From Pseudomonas brenneri (GTDB lineage Bacteria > Pseudomonadota > Gammaproteobacteria > Pseudomonadales > Pseudomonadaceae), in contig NZ_VFIL01000008.1 of assembly GCF_007858285.1 (NCBI RefSeq), positions 269,082-333,081 on the forward strand: 64,000 nt of DNA, in the 5' to 3' direction. Each line of letters begins with the position of its first letter. The stretch's first letter is position 1. Shown in pieces: positions 1-7,737 of this stretch. Under the pieces are notes generated by a model. That model worked only from the letters and a program-made list of their open reading frames with translations, had not been told where the DNA came from and made no database searches. The position numbers and the translations under genes are program-made.

Positions 1-664
1 CGGCGTCGGTCATGCCTGCCACCGGCTCATCAAGCAGCAACAGTTGCGGGTCTTGCATCAACAACATGCCGATTTCCAGGAACTGTTTCTGGCCGTGGGA
101 CAGCAAGCCGGCCGGGCGTTGCACTGATGCTGTGAGGCGAATGGTGTCCAGCACCTCGTCGATGCGGTCTTTCTGCTCGCCGCTCAGGCGTGCGCGCAGG
201 CTGGCCCACACTGACTTGTCGGTTTTCTGCGCCAGCTCCAGGTTTTCGAACACGCTCAGGGCTTCGAACACCGTGGGCTTCTGGAACTTGCGGCCGATTC
301 CGGCCTGGGCGATCTGCACTTCGCTCATGCTGGTCAGGTCCAGGGTTTCGCCGAACCAGGCCTTGCCGTGGCTGGGGCGGGTCTTGCCGGTGATCACGTC
401 CATCAGCGTGGTTTTGCCCGCACCATTGGGGCCGATGATGCAGCGCAATTCGCCGACGCCGATGTACAGGTTCAGGTCGTTGAGCGCCTTGAAGCCGTCG
501 AAGCTGACGCTGATATCTTCCAGGGTCAGGATCGTCCCGTGGCGGGTGTTGAGGCCCTTGCCTGCGGCCTGGCCGAGGCCGATGGCGTCGCGGCTGCTGC
601 CGGCATCTTTGTTGGGGTCGAGAACAGGTTCGAGCATAAATTCAGCCGTCGGTGTGATTCTCAT
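1..664 (-). CDS. urtD: Urea ABC transporter ATP-binding protein UrtD (3' end cut by window)
   Basis: This is one of the two ATPases that energise the branched-chain-type urea importer UrtABCDE at the inner membrane. The visible 221 residues start at the ATG at 664, which overlaps the urtC stop by 4 bp (ATGA). About 35 residues precede the ABC domain. Walker A (GPNGAGKTT) is visible, followed by the signature region (LLSHGQKQFLEIG) and Walker B (LLLLDEPVAGM). The C-terminal few dozen residues lie beyond the left edge, where urtE would be expected. Identity rests on the LivG-like sequence and on the order urtA-B-C-D. Confidence 0.93.
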   Translation of the reverse strand, partial: MRITPTAEFMLEPVLDPNKDAGSSRDAIGLGQAAGKGLNTRHGTILTLEDISVSFDGFKALNDLNLYIGVGELRCIIGPNGAGKTTLMDVITGKTRPSHGKAWFGETLDLTSMSEVQIAQAGIGRKFQKPTVFEALSVFENLELAQKTDKSVWASLRARLSGEQKDRIDEVLDTIRLTASVQRPAGLLSHGQKQFLEIGMLLMQDPQLLLLDEPVAGMTDA

Positions 665-1740
665 TGTTCGCCCTTCTTCTTCAGCAGGCCGATGATGCCC
701 TTGGGCAAATACAGCGTGACGATGATGAACAGCGCGCCGAGGAAGAACAGCCAGTATTCCGGGAAGGCCACGGTGAACCAGCTCTTCATGCCATTGACCA
801 CGCCTGCGCCGAGCAGTGGGCCAATCAAGGTGCCGCGCCCGCCGAGGGCAACCCAGACAGCCGCTTCGATGGAGTTGGTCGGTGACATTTCGCTGGGGTT
901 GATGATGCCCACCTGCGGCACATACAGCGCCCCGGCCAGGCCGCACAACACCGCGCTCAGCACCCACACGAACAGCTTGAAGCCGCGTGGGTCATAGCCG
1001 CAGAACATCAGGCGGTTTTCTGCATCACGCAGGGCCGTCAGCACCCGGCCGAACTTGCTCTGCGCCAGGCGCCAGCCGATGTACAGGCTGGCCACCAACA
1101 GCAGCACCGTAGCCAGGAATAGCACCGCGCGGGTGCCCGGTTCGGTGATGCCGAAGCCGAGAATACTGCGGAAATTGGTAAAGCCGTTGTTGCCGCCAAA
1201 CCCGGTCTCATTGCGGAAAAACAACAACATCCCGGCAAAGGTCAGGGCCTGGGTCATGATCGAGAAATACACGCCCTTGATTCGCGAACGGAAGGCAAAG
1301 AAACCGAACGCCAGCGCCAGCAAGCCCGGGGCCAGGACCACCAGGCACAGGGCCCAGAGGAAGTGCTCGGTGCCGACCCAATACCACGGCAACTCAGTCC
1401 ACGACAGGAAGGTCATGAACGCCGGCAGACCCTCGCCGGACGCCTGGCGCATCAGGTACATGCCCATCGCGTAGCCGCCGAGGGCGAAGAACAGGCCGTG
1501 GCCCAGGGACAACATGCCGGCGTAACCCCACACCAGGTCCAGCGCCAGGGCGACGATGGCGTAGCAGAGGATCTTGCCCACCAGGGTCAGGGTGTAGGCC
1601 GAGACGTGCAATGCACTGTCTGCGGGCAACAGTGACAACAACGGCAACGCCAGCAGCACGGCGAGGATCACCACGCCCACCGCAATCGTCACCTTGGGGC
1701 CGGCCTTTTGCGCGGCCGTGAGCATCAATGGCTGGTTCAT
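661..1740 (-). CDS. urtC: Urea ABC transporter permease UrtC
   Basis: This is the second LivM-type permease subunit of the urea importer. The 359-residue protein has about ten hydrophobic segments spread along its length and the family's EAAVWVALGGRGTLIGPLLG region near residues 295-315. The ATG at 1740 shares one base with the urtB stop, and the TGA overlaps the urtD start by 4 bp, so translation is coupled. Length is normal for UrtC. Co-transcription from the sigma-54 site upstream of urtA is inferred from the tight spacing. Confidence 0.95.
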   Translation of the reverse strand: MNQPLMLTAAQKAGPKVTIAVGVVILAVLLALPLLSLLPADSALHVSAYTLTLVGKILCYAIVALALDLVWGYAGMLSLGHGLFFALGGYAMGMYLMRQASGEGLPAFMTFLSWTELPWYWVGTEHFLWALCLVVLAPGLLALAFGFFAFRSRIKGVYFSIMTQALTFAGMLLFFRNETGFGGNNGFTNFRSILGFGITEPGTRAVLFLATVLLLVASLYIGWRLAQSKFGRVLTALRDAENRLMFCGYDPRGFKLFVWVLSAVLCGLAGALYVPQVGIINPSEMSPTNSIEAAVWVALGGRGTLIGPLLGAGVVNGMKSWFTVAFPEYWLFFLGALFIIVTLYLPKGIIGLLKKKGEQ

Positions 1741-3242
1741 CAGTCGATCACCCGTCCTTTCAGTGCGAAGAGTCCCTGCGGGCGTTTCTGGATAAACAGA
1801 ATGATCAGCGCGAGGATCAGGATCTTGCCGAGCACGGCACCGATCTGCGGTTCAAGAATCTTGTTGGCAATCCCCAGGCCGAAGGCGGCCATGACACTGC
1901 CGGCCAACTGGCCGACACCGCCGAGCACCACCACCAGGAACGAGTCGATGATGTAGCTCTGGCCCAGGTCCGGGCCGACGTTGCCGATCTGGCTCAGGGC
2001 CACGCCGCCCAGGCCTGCGATGCCGGAGCCCAGGCCAAACGCGAGCATATCCACGCGCCCGGTGGGTACGCCGCAGCAGGCGGCCATGTTGCGGTTCTGG
2101 GTCACGGCGCGCACGTTGAGACCCAGGCGGGTCTTGTTCAGCAGCAGCCAGGTCAGCACCACCACGCACAGGGCGAAGGCGATGATCACGATGCGGTTGT
2201 ACGGCAGCACCAGGTTGGGCAGCACCTGGACCCCGCCCGACAGCCACGCCGGGTTGGCCACTTCAACGTTCTGCGCGCCGAACACCAGGCGCACCAACTG
2301 GATCAGCATCAGGCTGATGCCCCAGGTCGCCAGCAGGGTTTCCAGCGGCCGGCCATAGAGGTGACGAATCACCGTGCGTTCCAGAACCATGCCGATGCCG
2401 GCGGTGACAAAAAACGCCACCGGCAGTGCGATCAACGGGTAGAACTCGATGGCCTGGGGTACGTAGCGCTGCATCAGCAACTGCACCACATAGGTGGAGT
2501 AGGCGCCGAGCATCAGCATCTCGCCATGGGCCATATTGATCACGCCGAGCAAGCCGAAGGTGATCGCCAGTCCCAGGGCCGCCAGCAACAGGATCGAGCC
2601 CAGGGACATGCCGCTGAAGGCCTGGCCGAGCATTTCGCCCACCAGCAGCTTGCGCTTGACCTGGGCCAGGCTGGTTTCGGCGGCGGTGTGCACCGCGGCG
2701 TCAGCCTCGACACCAGGTGCGAGCAGGGCTTCCAGGCGGGTACGGGCCAGTGGGTCGCCGGTGTCGCCGAGCAGGCGCACGGCTGCCAGGCGTACTGCGG
2801 GGTCGGAATCGACCAGTTGCAGGTTGGCCAGGGCCAGGCTCAGGGCACTGTGGACGTCGTCGTCGGCTTCGTTGGCGAGTTGCTGGTCGAGGAATTTCAG
2901 TTGTGCAGGCGTCGCACTTTTTTGCAGTTGTTGCGCAGCCGCCAGGCGCACCTTGGGTTCGGTGGCGAGCAACTGCTGGCTGGCTTGTACGTTGTTGATC
3001 AAGCCGCGCAGGCGGTTGTTCAGGCGTACGGTCTTGGTTTCGCCGTTTACCGTGAGTTGGCCTTGTTGCAGTGAATTGATCAACTCGACACGCGCCGGGT
3101 CGGGCTGGGCGGCCCAGTCCTGCAACAGTTTGGCCTGTTGCGTGGGGTTGGCCGCGAGGAAATCTTCGGCATCGCCTGCGTGTGCAGCCAGGGGCAGCAA
3201 CAGCAGGCAGGCCAGGATGAGGCGGTGGAGGGCAGTGGGCAT
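1740..3242 (-). CDS. urtB: Urea ABC transporter permease UrtB
   Basis: This is the LivH-type permease of the urea importer. The ATG at 3242 was chosen because a signal-peptide-like start (MPTALHRLILACLLLL) follows it directly; an upstream extension in the same frame would run into the REP element. The 500-residue product has an exported N-terminal region of about 190 residues with repeated helical, HEAT-like units (for example DPAVRLAAVRLLGDTGD), then the membrane permease domain starting around residue 205 (MLGQAFSGMSLGSILLLAAL). The long N-terminal region is usual in proteobacterial UrtB and absent from plain LivH. Confidence 0.94.
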   Translation of the reverse strand: MPTALHRLILACLLLLPLAAHAGDAEDFLAANPTQQAKLLQDWAAQPDPARVELINSLQQGQLTVNGETKTVRLNNRLRGLINNVQASQQLLATEPKVRLAAAQQLQKSATPAQLKFLDQQLANEADDDVHSALSLALANLQLVDSDPAVRLAAVRLLGDTGDPLARTRLEALLAPGVEADAAVHTAAETSLAQVKRKLLVGEMLGQAFSGMSLGSILLLAALGLAITFGLLGVINMAHGEMLMLGAYSTYVVQLLMQRYVPQAIEFYPLIALPVAFFVTAGIGMVLERTVIRHLYGRPLETLLATWGISLMLIQLVRLVFGAQNVEVANPAWLSGGVQVLPNLVLPYNRIVIIAFALCVVVLTWLLLNKTRLGLNVRAVTQNRNMAACCGVPTGRVDMLAFGLGSGIAGLGGVALSQIGNVGPDLGQSYIIDSFLVVVLGGVGQLAGSVMAAFGLGIANKILEPQIGAVLGKILILALIILFIQKRPQGLFALKGRVID

Positions 3243-3288
3243 AACAAATTGTCCTGAACATGCGCGGACGGTGTGAACACCTACCCTC

Positions 3289-3377
3289 TGTAGGCGCTGG
3301 CTTGCCGGCGATAGCGGTGGGGCAGTTATAGATGAGTCGACTGACACACCGCTATCGCCGGCAAGCCAGCTCCTACA
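3289..3377. repeat. REP doublet (REPIN), urtA-urtB gap
   Basis: The two arms are inverted copies: TGTAGGCGCTGGCTTGCCGG on the left and GGCAAGCCAGCTCCTACA on the right, with GCGATAGCGGTG/CACCGCTATCGC further inside. It sits in the gap between urtA and urtB. Such doublets are non-autonomous elements moved by RAYT transposases in fluorescent pseudomonads. Confidence 0.88.
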
Positions 3378-3401
3378 GGGAGCGGGCCCGTGGGTTGGGG
3401 C

Positions 3402-4667
3402 TTAGTTGCTCTTCACCGCGTGATCCGGCTTCTTGTCGTTGCCAGGGATATACGGGCTCCAAGGCTGGGCACGGATCGGCCCTTCGGTCTGCCAGACCAC
3501 CGAGAACTGGCCGTCAGACTGGATCTCGCCAATCATCACCGGCTTGTGCAGGTGGTGGTTGGTCTTGTCCATGGTCAGGGTGTAGCCCGACGGTGCGGCG
3601 AAGGTCTGGCCGGCGAGGGCTTCACGCACCTTGTCGACGTCGGTGGACTTGGCTTTCTCCACCGCCTGCGCCCACATATGGATGCCGACGTAGGTGGCTT
3701 CCATCGGGTCGTTGGTTACGGCCTTGTCGGCGCCCGGAAGATTTTTCGCCTTGGCATAAGCTTTCCAGTCAGCGACGAACTTGGCGTTGACCGGGTTCTC
3801 TACCGACTGGAAGTAGTTCCACGCCGCCAGGTTGCCCACCAGTGGTTTGGTGTCGATGCCGCGCAGTTCTTCTTCGCCCACCGAGAACGCCACCACCGGA
3901 ACTTCGGTGGCTTTCAGGCCCTGGTTGGCCAGTTCTTTGTAGAACGGCACGTTGGAGTCGCCGTTGACGGTGGAGATCACCGCCGTCTTGCCACCGGCGG
4001 AGAATTTTTTGATGTTGGCGACGATGGTCTGGTAATCGCTATGGCCGAACGGGGTGTAGACCTCTTCGATGTCTTTGTCGGCGACGCCTTTGGACTGCAG
4101 GAACGCGCGCAGGATTTTGTTGGTGGTGCGCGGGTACACGTAGTCGGTACCCAGCAGGAAGAAGCGCTTGGCGCTGCCGCCTTCCTCGCTCATCAGGTAT
4201 TCCACCGCCGGGATTGCTTGCTGGTTCGGCGCGGCGCCGGTGTAGAACACGTTGGGCGACATTTCTTCGCCTTCGTATTGCACCGGGTAGAACAGCAGGC
4301 CATTGAGTTCCTCGAACACTGGCAGCACCGATTTACGCGACACCGAGGTCCAGCAGCCGAACACCACGGCGACCTTGTCCTGGGTCAGCAACTGCCGCCC
4401 CTTTTCGGCGAACAGCGGCCAGTTGGACGCCGGGTCCACCACCACCGCCTCCAGCATCTTGCCGTTGACGCCACCCTTGGCGTTGATCTCGTCGATGGTC
4501 ATCAAGGCCATGTCTTTGAGCGACGTTTCGGAGATCGCCATGGTCCCGGACAGCGAGTGCAGGATGCCGACCTTGATGGTCTCGGCGGCCTGGACGGTCC
4601 AGGTCAGGCCCATGGCGGCAATGGATGCCGTGAGTGTGAAAGCCTTGATCAAGCTGCGACGCTTCAT
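3402..4667 (-). CDS. urtA: Urea ABC transporter substrate-binding protein UrtA
   Basis: This is the periplasmic urea-binding protein that delivers substrate to UrtBC. The ATG at 4667 gives 421 residues, beginning with a twin-arginine-like or Sec signal (MKRRSLIKAFTLTASIAAMG) that probably ends at VQAA. The mature part starts with IKVGILHSLSGTMAISE, typical of the short-chain amide/urea branch of the Leu/Ile/Val-binding family. An in-frame extension to 4835 would have no signal peptide and would cover the promoter, so it was rejected. It is first in the urt operon; a REP element in the 159 bp gap to urtB may set the excess of urtA message. Confidence 0.95.
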   Translation of the reverse strand: MKRRSLIKAFTLTASIAAMGLTWTVQAAETIKVGILHSLSGTMAISETSLKDMALMTIDEINAKGGVNGKMLEAVVVDPASNWPLFAEKGRQLLTQDKVAVVFGCWTSVSRKSVLPVFEELNGLLFYPVQYEGEEMSPNVFYTGAAPNQQAIPAVEYLMSEEGGSAKRFFLLGTDYVYPRTTNKILRAFLQSKGVADKDIEEVYTPFGHSDYQTIVANIKKFSAGGKTAVISTVNGDSNVPFYKELANQGLKATEVPVVAFSVGEEELRGIDTKPLVGNLAAWNYFQSVENPVNAKFVADWKAYAKAKNLPGADKAVTNDPMEATYVGIHMWAQAVEKAKSTDVDKVREALAGQTFAAPSGYTLTMDKTNHHLHKPVMIGEIQSDGQFSVVWQTEGPIRAQPWSPYIPGNDKKPDHAVKSN

Positions 4668-4717
4668 TGTGCAATCTCCGTGACTCAACAGTGTTAGACG
4701 ACAGTTGAGGGAGGCAT

Positions 4718-4734
4718 TGCAAGCCGTGTGCCTA
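4718..4734 (-). promoter_or_regulatory. Sigma-54 (-24/-12) promoter of the urt operon
   Basis: Read on the minus strand the site is TAGGCACACGGCTTGCA. It matches the RpoN consensus (TGGCAC, N5, TTGC) with the invariant GG and GC separated by exactly ten bases. It lies about 50 bp before the urtA ATG. This fits nitrogen control through NtrC, as is known for urea transport, but I did not identify an NtrC enhancer site. Confidence 0.75.
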
Positions 4735-4847
4735 GTCGTATAAAGGCAGAAAACGGTCGTTTTGGCGCGGGCTAGGTTTGTGCAGTGCACCATAAGCTGG
4801 CAGATCGAGTGGCATGGTGCGCGTGCGTGCGCCACAAGGGGGCGTCA

Positions 4848-5858
4848 TCAGCGCTTGCGCATCAAGCCGATAAAAAACAACCCGCCAATGGCCGCAGTGG
4901 CCACGCCGATCGGCAAGTCCTCGGGGGCGATCAGGGTGCGCGCGGCAACGTCGACCCAGACCAGGAACAGGCTGCCCAGCAGCACGCACACCGGCAGTAC
5001 CCGGCGGTGTTCTGCGCCTACCAGGCGACGGGCGATGTGCGGCACCATCAGCCCGACAAAGCCAATGGAGCCGCTGATCGATACCAGCACGCCGGTCATC
5101 AACGAGGCGATCAAAAATACCTTGAGGCGCACATTGCGGGCGTTCAGGCCCAGGGTCACGGCGGTCTGCTCGCCGGACATCAGCGCGTTGAGCGGGCGCG
5201 CCATGCCCAGTAGCAAAACCAGCCCCAGCAAGACAGTGACGGTGGGGATCGCCAGCAGTTCCCAGCGCGCCAGGCCCAGGCCGCCGAGCATCCAGAACAT
5301 CACGGCTGACGCCGCGCGATGATCGCCCATGAACAGCAACAGGTTGGCAACCGCCATCATCACGAACGACACGGCCACGCCGCACAGCAACAGACGATCA
5401 CTCTCCAGGCGGCCATTACGACTGGCCACCGCCAGCACCACCAGCATGCTTAGCAGCGCGCCGATGAAGGCGGCGGTGGGCAGGGTCAGCAGGCCGATGA
5501 CTTCGCCGACATGCAGCACCACAATCACCGCGCCCAATGTGGCGCCCGAAGTTACGCCCAGCAGGTGTGGATCGGCCAGGGGGTTGCGTGTGACTGCCTG
5601 CAAGACCGCGCCGATCAGCGCCAACCCGGCGCCTACCAGCGCGCCCAGCAACATGCGTGGTACACGGATCAGCCAGACGATATGTTCCTGGCCGGCGCTC
5701 CAGTTGGCCTCGCCGATGCCCAAGGCCTTGTGCAGCAGAATCCGCCACACCACATCTACCGGCACTCGCGCGGAGCCGAACCCCAGCGAGATTACGCAAG
5801 AGATCAGCAACAACCCGCCAAGGGCACTCAGCAGCAGGGCATAACGACGGTCGATCAT
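4848..5858 (-). CDS. FecCD/BtuC-type ABC transporter permease (metal-chelate uptake)
   Basis: This is the inner-membrane permease of a metal-chelate importer. Its 336 residues have about ten membrane segments and the family features RVPRMLLGALVGAGLALIGAVLQ and GFVGLMVPHIARRLVG (the loop that contacts the ATPase). The ATG at 5858 overlaps the binding-protein stop by 4 bp. The order receptor, ATPase, binding protein, permease matches PA2911-PA2914 of P. aeruginosa as I recall it, a zinc-starvation-induced set next to the cob genes. The substrate cannot be read from this subunit. Confidence 0.88.
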   Translation of the reverse strand: MIDRRYALLLSALGGLLLISCVISLGFGSARVPVDVVWRILLHKALGIGEANWSAGQEHIVWLIRVPRMLLGALVGAGLALIGAVLQAVTRNPLADPHLLGVTSGATLGAVIVVLHVGEVIGLLTLPTAAFIGALLSMLVVLAVASRNGRLESDRLLLCGVAVSFVMMAVANLLLFMGDHRAASAVMFWMLGGLGLARWELLAIPTVTVLLGLVLLLGMARPLNALMSGEQTAVTLGLNARNVRLKVFLIASLMTGVLVSISGSIGFVGLMVPHIARRLVGAEHRRVLPVCVLLGSLFLVWVDVAARTLIAPEDLPIGVATAAIGGLFFIGLMRKR

Positions 5859-6802
5859 TGGCCGTGGAACCCCTTGGCCAGGGTCTCGACCGCCAGCACA
5901 TTGTCGATGCCCGGCGTGGCCTGGACGTAAGGGATCACGATGAAACGCTGGTTCTTGATTGCGTCCACCGATTGCAGTGCCGGGTTATCGAGCAAAAACT
6001 GCTGTTTCTGCTCGGCGGTGATTTCGCTGTAGTCGACGATCACGATCACCTGCGGGTTGCGTTCGACCACGGTTTCCCAGTTGATCCGGGTCCAGCTGGC
6101 TTCGACGTCATCGAGGATATTGCGCCCGCCGGCAGCATCGATCAGTGCTTGCGGCATGCCCAGGCGCCCGGAAGTCATGGCGCGGTCTTCTCCGCTGTCG
6201 TAGAGAAATACCCGTGGCTTTTCGGCGGGCAGGGTTGTCTGCACCTGGGCGACCTGGGCCTGCATCTGTGCGATCAAGGCGTTGGCGCGGTCCTGCACGT
6301 CGAAGATCTTGCCCAGGTTGCGCAGGTCGTTATAGGTGTCGTCCAGGGTTGCAGCGGGGCGCTTCATCACAAAGGCGCAGGACTCGGTCAGCTCCAGCAC
6401 ATTGATACCCAGGGGCTGCAGGGTTTGCGGCGTAAGGTCGCCCCCCACGCGCATGCCGTAGTCCCAGCCGGCGAAGAAGAAATCGACGTTGGCGTTGAGC
6501 AGGGTTTCCACCGACGGATACTTGCTGGCCAGTTCCGGCAGACCGTCGAGGATCTGCGCCATCTCGGGCGTGACCGACTTCCAGCCAGTCACGCCGCTGT
6601 AGCCGACCATGCGCGACTTGAGACCCAGTGCGAGCATCATCTGGGTCATGTTGATGTCGTGGCTGACCGCATGCCTGGGCGCCTGCTTGAAGGTCACTTC
6701 GCGGTTGCAGCTCTGGATCTTCAGTGGGTAATGGGTGGCCTCGGCGAACGCCTGGGTCGCACCGCACAGCAGGGTAAAGCACAGCAGGGAGCGCAGGATC
6801 AT
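5855..6802 (-). CDS. Periplasmic metal-chelate-binding protein of ABC importer
   Basis: This is the periplasmic substrate-binding protein for the adjacent FecCD-type permease. The 315 residues begin with a Sec signal (MILRSLLCFTLLCGATQAFA), followed by a class III (helical-backbone) binding fold with RHAVSHDINMTQMMLALGLK near residue 40 and VDFFFAGWDYGMRVGG near residue 105. A His at about residue 43 and Cys at about residues 30 and 140 are possible ligands or structural residues. No lipobox is present. It overlaps both neighbours by 4 bp. Siderophore, metallophore or corrinoid substrates are all possible from sequence alone; the Zur-like site upstream of the operon favours a zinc-related ligand. 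Confidence 0.85.
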   Translation of the reverse strand: MILRSLLCFTLLCGATQAFAEATHYPLKIQSCNREVTFKQAPRHAVSHDINMTQMMLALGLKSRMVGYSGVTGWKSVTPEMAQILDGLPELASKYPSVETLLNANVDFFFAGWDYGMRVGGDLTPQTLQPLGINVLELTESCAFVMKRPAATLDDTYNDLRNLGKIFDVQDRANALIAQMQAQVAQVQTTLPAEKPRVFLYDSGEDRAMTSGRLGMPQALIDAAGGRNILDDVEASWTRINWETVVERNPQVIVIVDYSEITAEQKQQFLLDNPALQSVDAIKNQRFIVIPYVQATPGIDNVLAVETLAKGFHGQ

Positions 6803-7587
6803 GGTTGGGTTATCCAGGTGATTCGTGGGTAGCCGGACAGGGGATGAGTGTCAATCAAGGCTTCGACACCAAACACCTCGCGCAGCAGTTCGGCAGTCAA
6901 GACTTCGTGGGGCGTACCGCTGGCAACGATCTGCCCATGGTTGATGACGTACAGGCGATCACAGAAGGCTGCGGCCAGGTTGAGGTCGTGAATGCTGGCC
7001 AGGGTGCCGATGTTCAGGCGCTTGACCAGCCCCAGTAACTCTAGCTGATAGCGCGGGTCGAGATGGTTGGTCGGCTCGTCAAGGATCAGCAGTTGCGGTT
7101 GCTGGGCCAGGGCGCGGGCGAGGATCACCCGCTGCTTTTCACCGCCGGAAAGCGTAGCGAAGGCATGGTCTTCAAAGCCCAGCAGGCCGACCGATTCCAG
7201 GGCTTGTTCGATCAACTGCCGGTCGTGCCGGGTATCGCCGTCGAACAGCCCCTTATGGGGCGTGCGACCCATGGCGACCACCTCATCGACCCGCAGGCCG
7301 AAGGCGTCGGGAAATTCCTGCAACACCACGGCGATGCGCTGGGCGCACCAGCGCGAGGATTGCTTCCAGACGTTCTGGTGGTCCAGCAGCACCTCGCCGG
7401 CGGCGGGTTTGCTGAAACGATAGGCGCAGCGCAACAGGCTGGTCTTGCCGCTGCCGTTGGGGCCGATCAAGCCAACAAACTCCCCCGCACCCACCCGCAG
7501 GCTGGCATCACGCAGTTGGAACTGGTGATGACAGTGGCCATGGCCCAAGGGCGACCAGGCGAGGTGGTGAAGGTTGAGTGCGGTCAT
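6799..7587 (-). CDS. ABC transporter ATP-binding protein (metal-chelate uptake)
   Basis: This is the cytoplasmic ATPase of the metal-chelate importer. The 263 residues carry Walker A (GPNGSGKTS), the signature LSGGEKQRV, Walker B (LLILDEPTNHLD) and the switch His (IHDLNLA), all as in FecE/FhuC-type ATPases. The ATG at 7587 gives the family's usual N-terminus; a start at 7608 would run into the REP element. The stop overlaps the binding-protein start by 4 bp. Confidence 0.88.
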   Translation of the reverse strand: MTALNLHHLAWSPLGHGHCHHQFQLRDASLRVGAGEFVGLIGPNGSGKTSLLRCAYRFSKPAAGEVLLDHQNVWKQSSRWCAQRIAVVLQEFPDAFGLRVDEVVAMGRTPHKGLFDGDTRHDRQLIEQALESVGLLGFEDHAFATLSGGEKQRVILARALAQQPQLLILDEPTNHLDPRYQLELLGLVKRLNIGTLASIHDLNLAAAFCDRLYVINHGQIVASGTPHEVLTAELLREVFGVEALIDTHPLSGYPRITWITQP

Positions 7588-7616
7588 CGATAATCTCAAG
7601 TCAAACATAGATCCAA

Positions 7617-7703
7617 TGTGGGAGCTGGCTTGCCTGCGATAGCATCACCCCGATGTAACTGACAGACCGAGGTGTCTGCATCGCAGGCAAGCCAGCTCCC
7701 ACA
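7617..7703. repeat. REP doublet between receptor and ATPase genes
   Basis: The arms are TGTGGGAGCTGGCTTGCCTG and GGCAAGCCAGCTCCCACA in inverted orientation around a variable centre (TGCGATAGCATCACC/GATGCAG region). It separates the TonB-receptor gene from the ABC genes and could form a long hairpin in a shared transcript. Confidence 0.88.
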
Positions 7704-7737
7704 AAAGCCCTTCCACACTGGAGGGTGTTGTCATCCG

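Noticed and set aside
1728..3074. A 448-codon frame opposite urtB
   Set aside because: Antisense shadow; the product is rich in Gln, His and Ala with no recognisable motif, while urtB is clear.
3243..3347. Upstream in-frame extension of urtB
   Set aside because: It would precede a good signal peptide and run into a REP element.
4668..4835. Upstream extension of urtA
   Set aside because: It would hide the signal peptide and cover the sigma-54 promoter.
5497..5858. Reading the ABC importer as a vitamin B12 (BtuCDF) system because it is near cob genes
   Set aside because: The receptor and binding protein show no BtuB/BtuF hallmarks that I can see, no riboswitch is present, and the promoter has a Zur-like site; left open rather than named.
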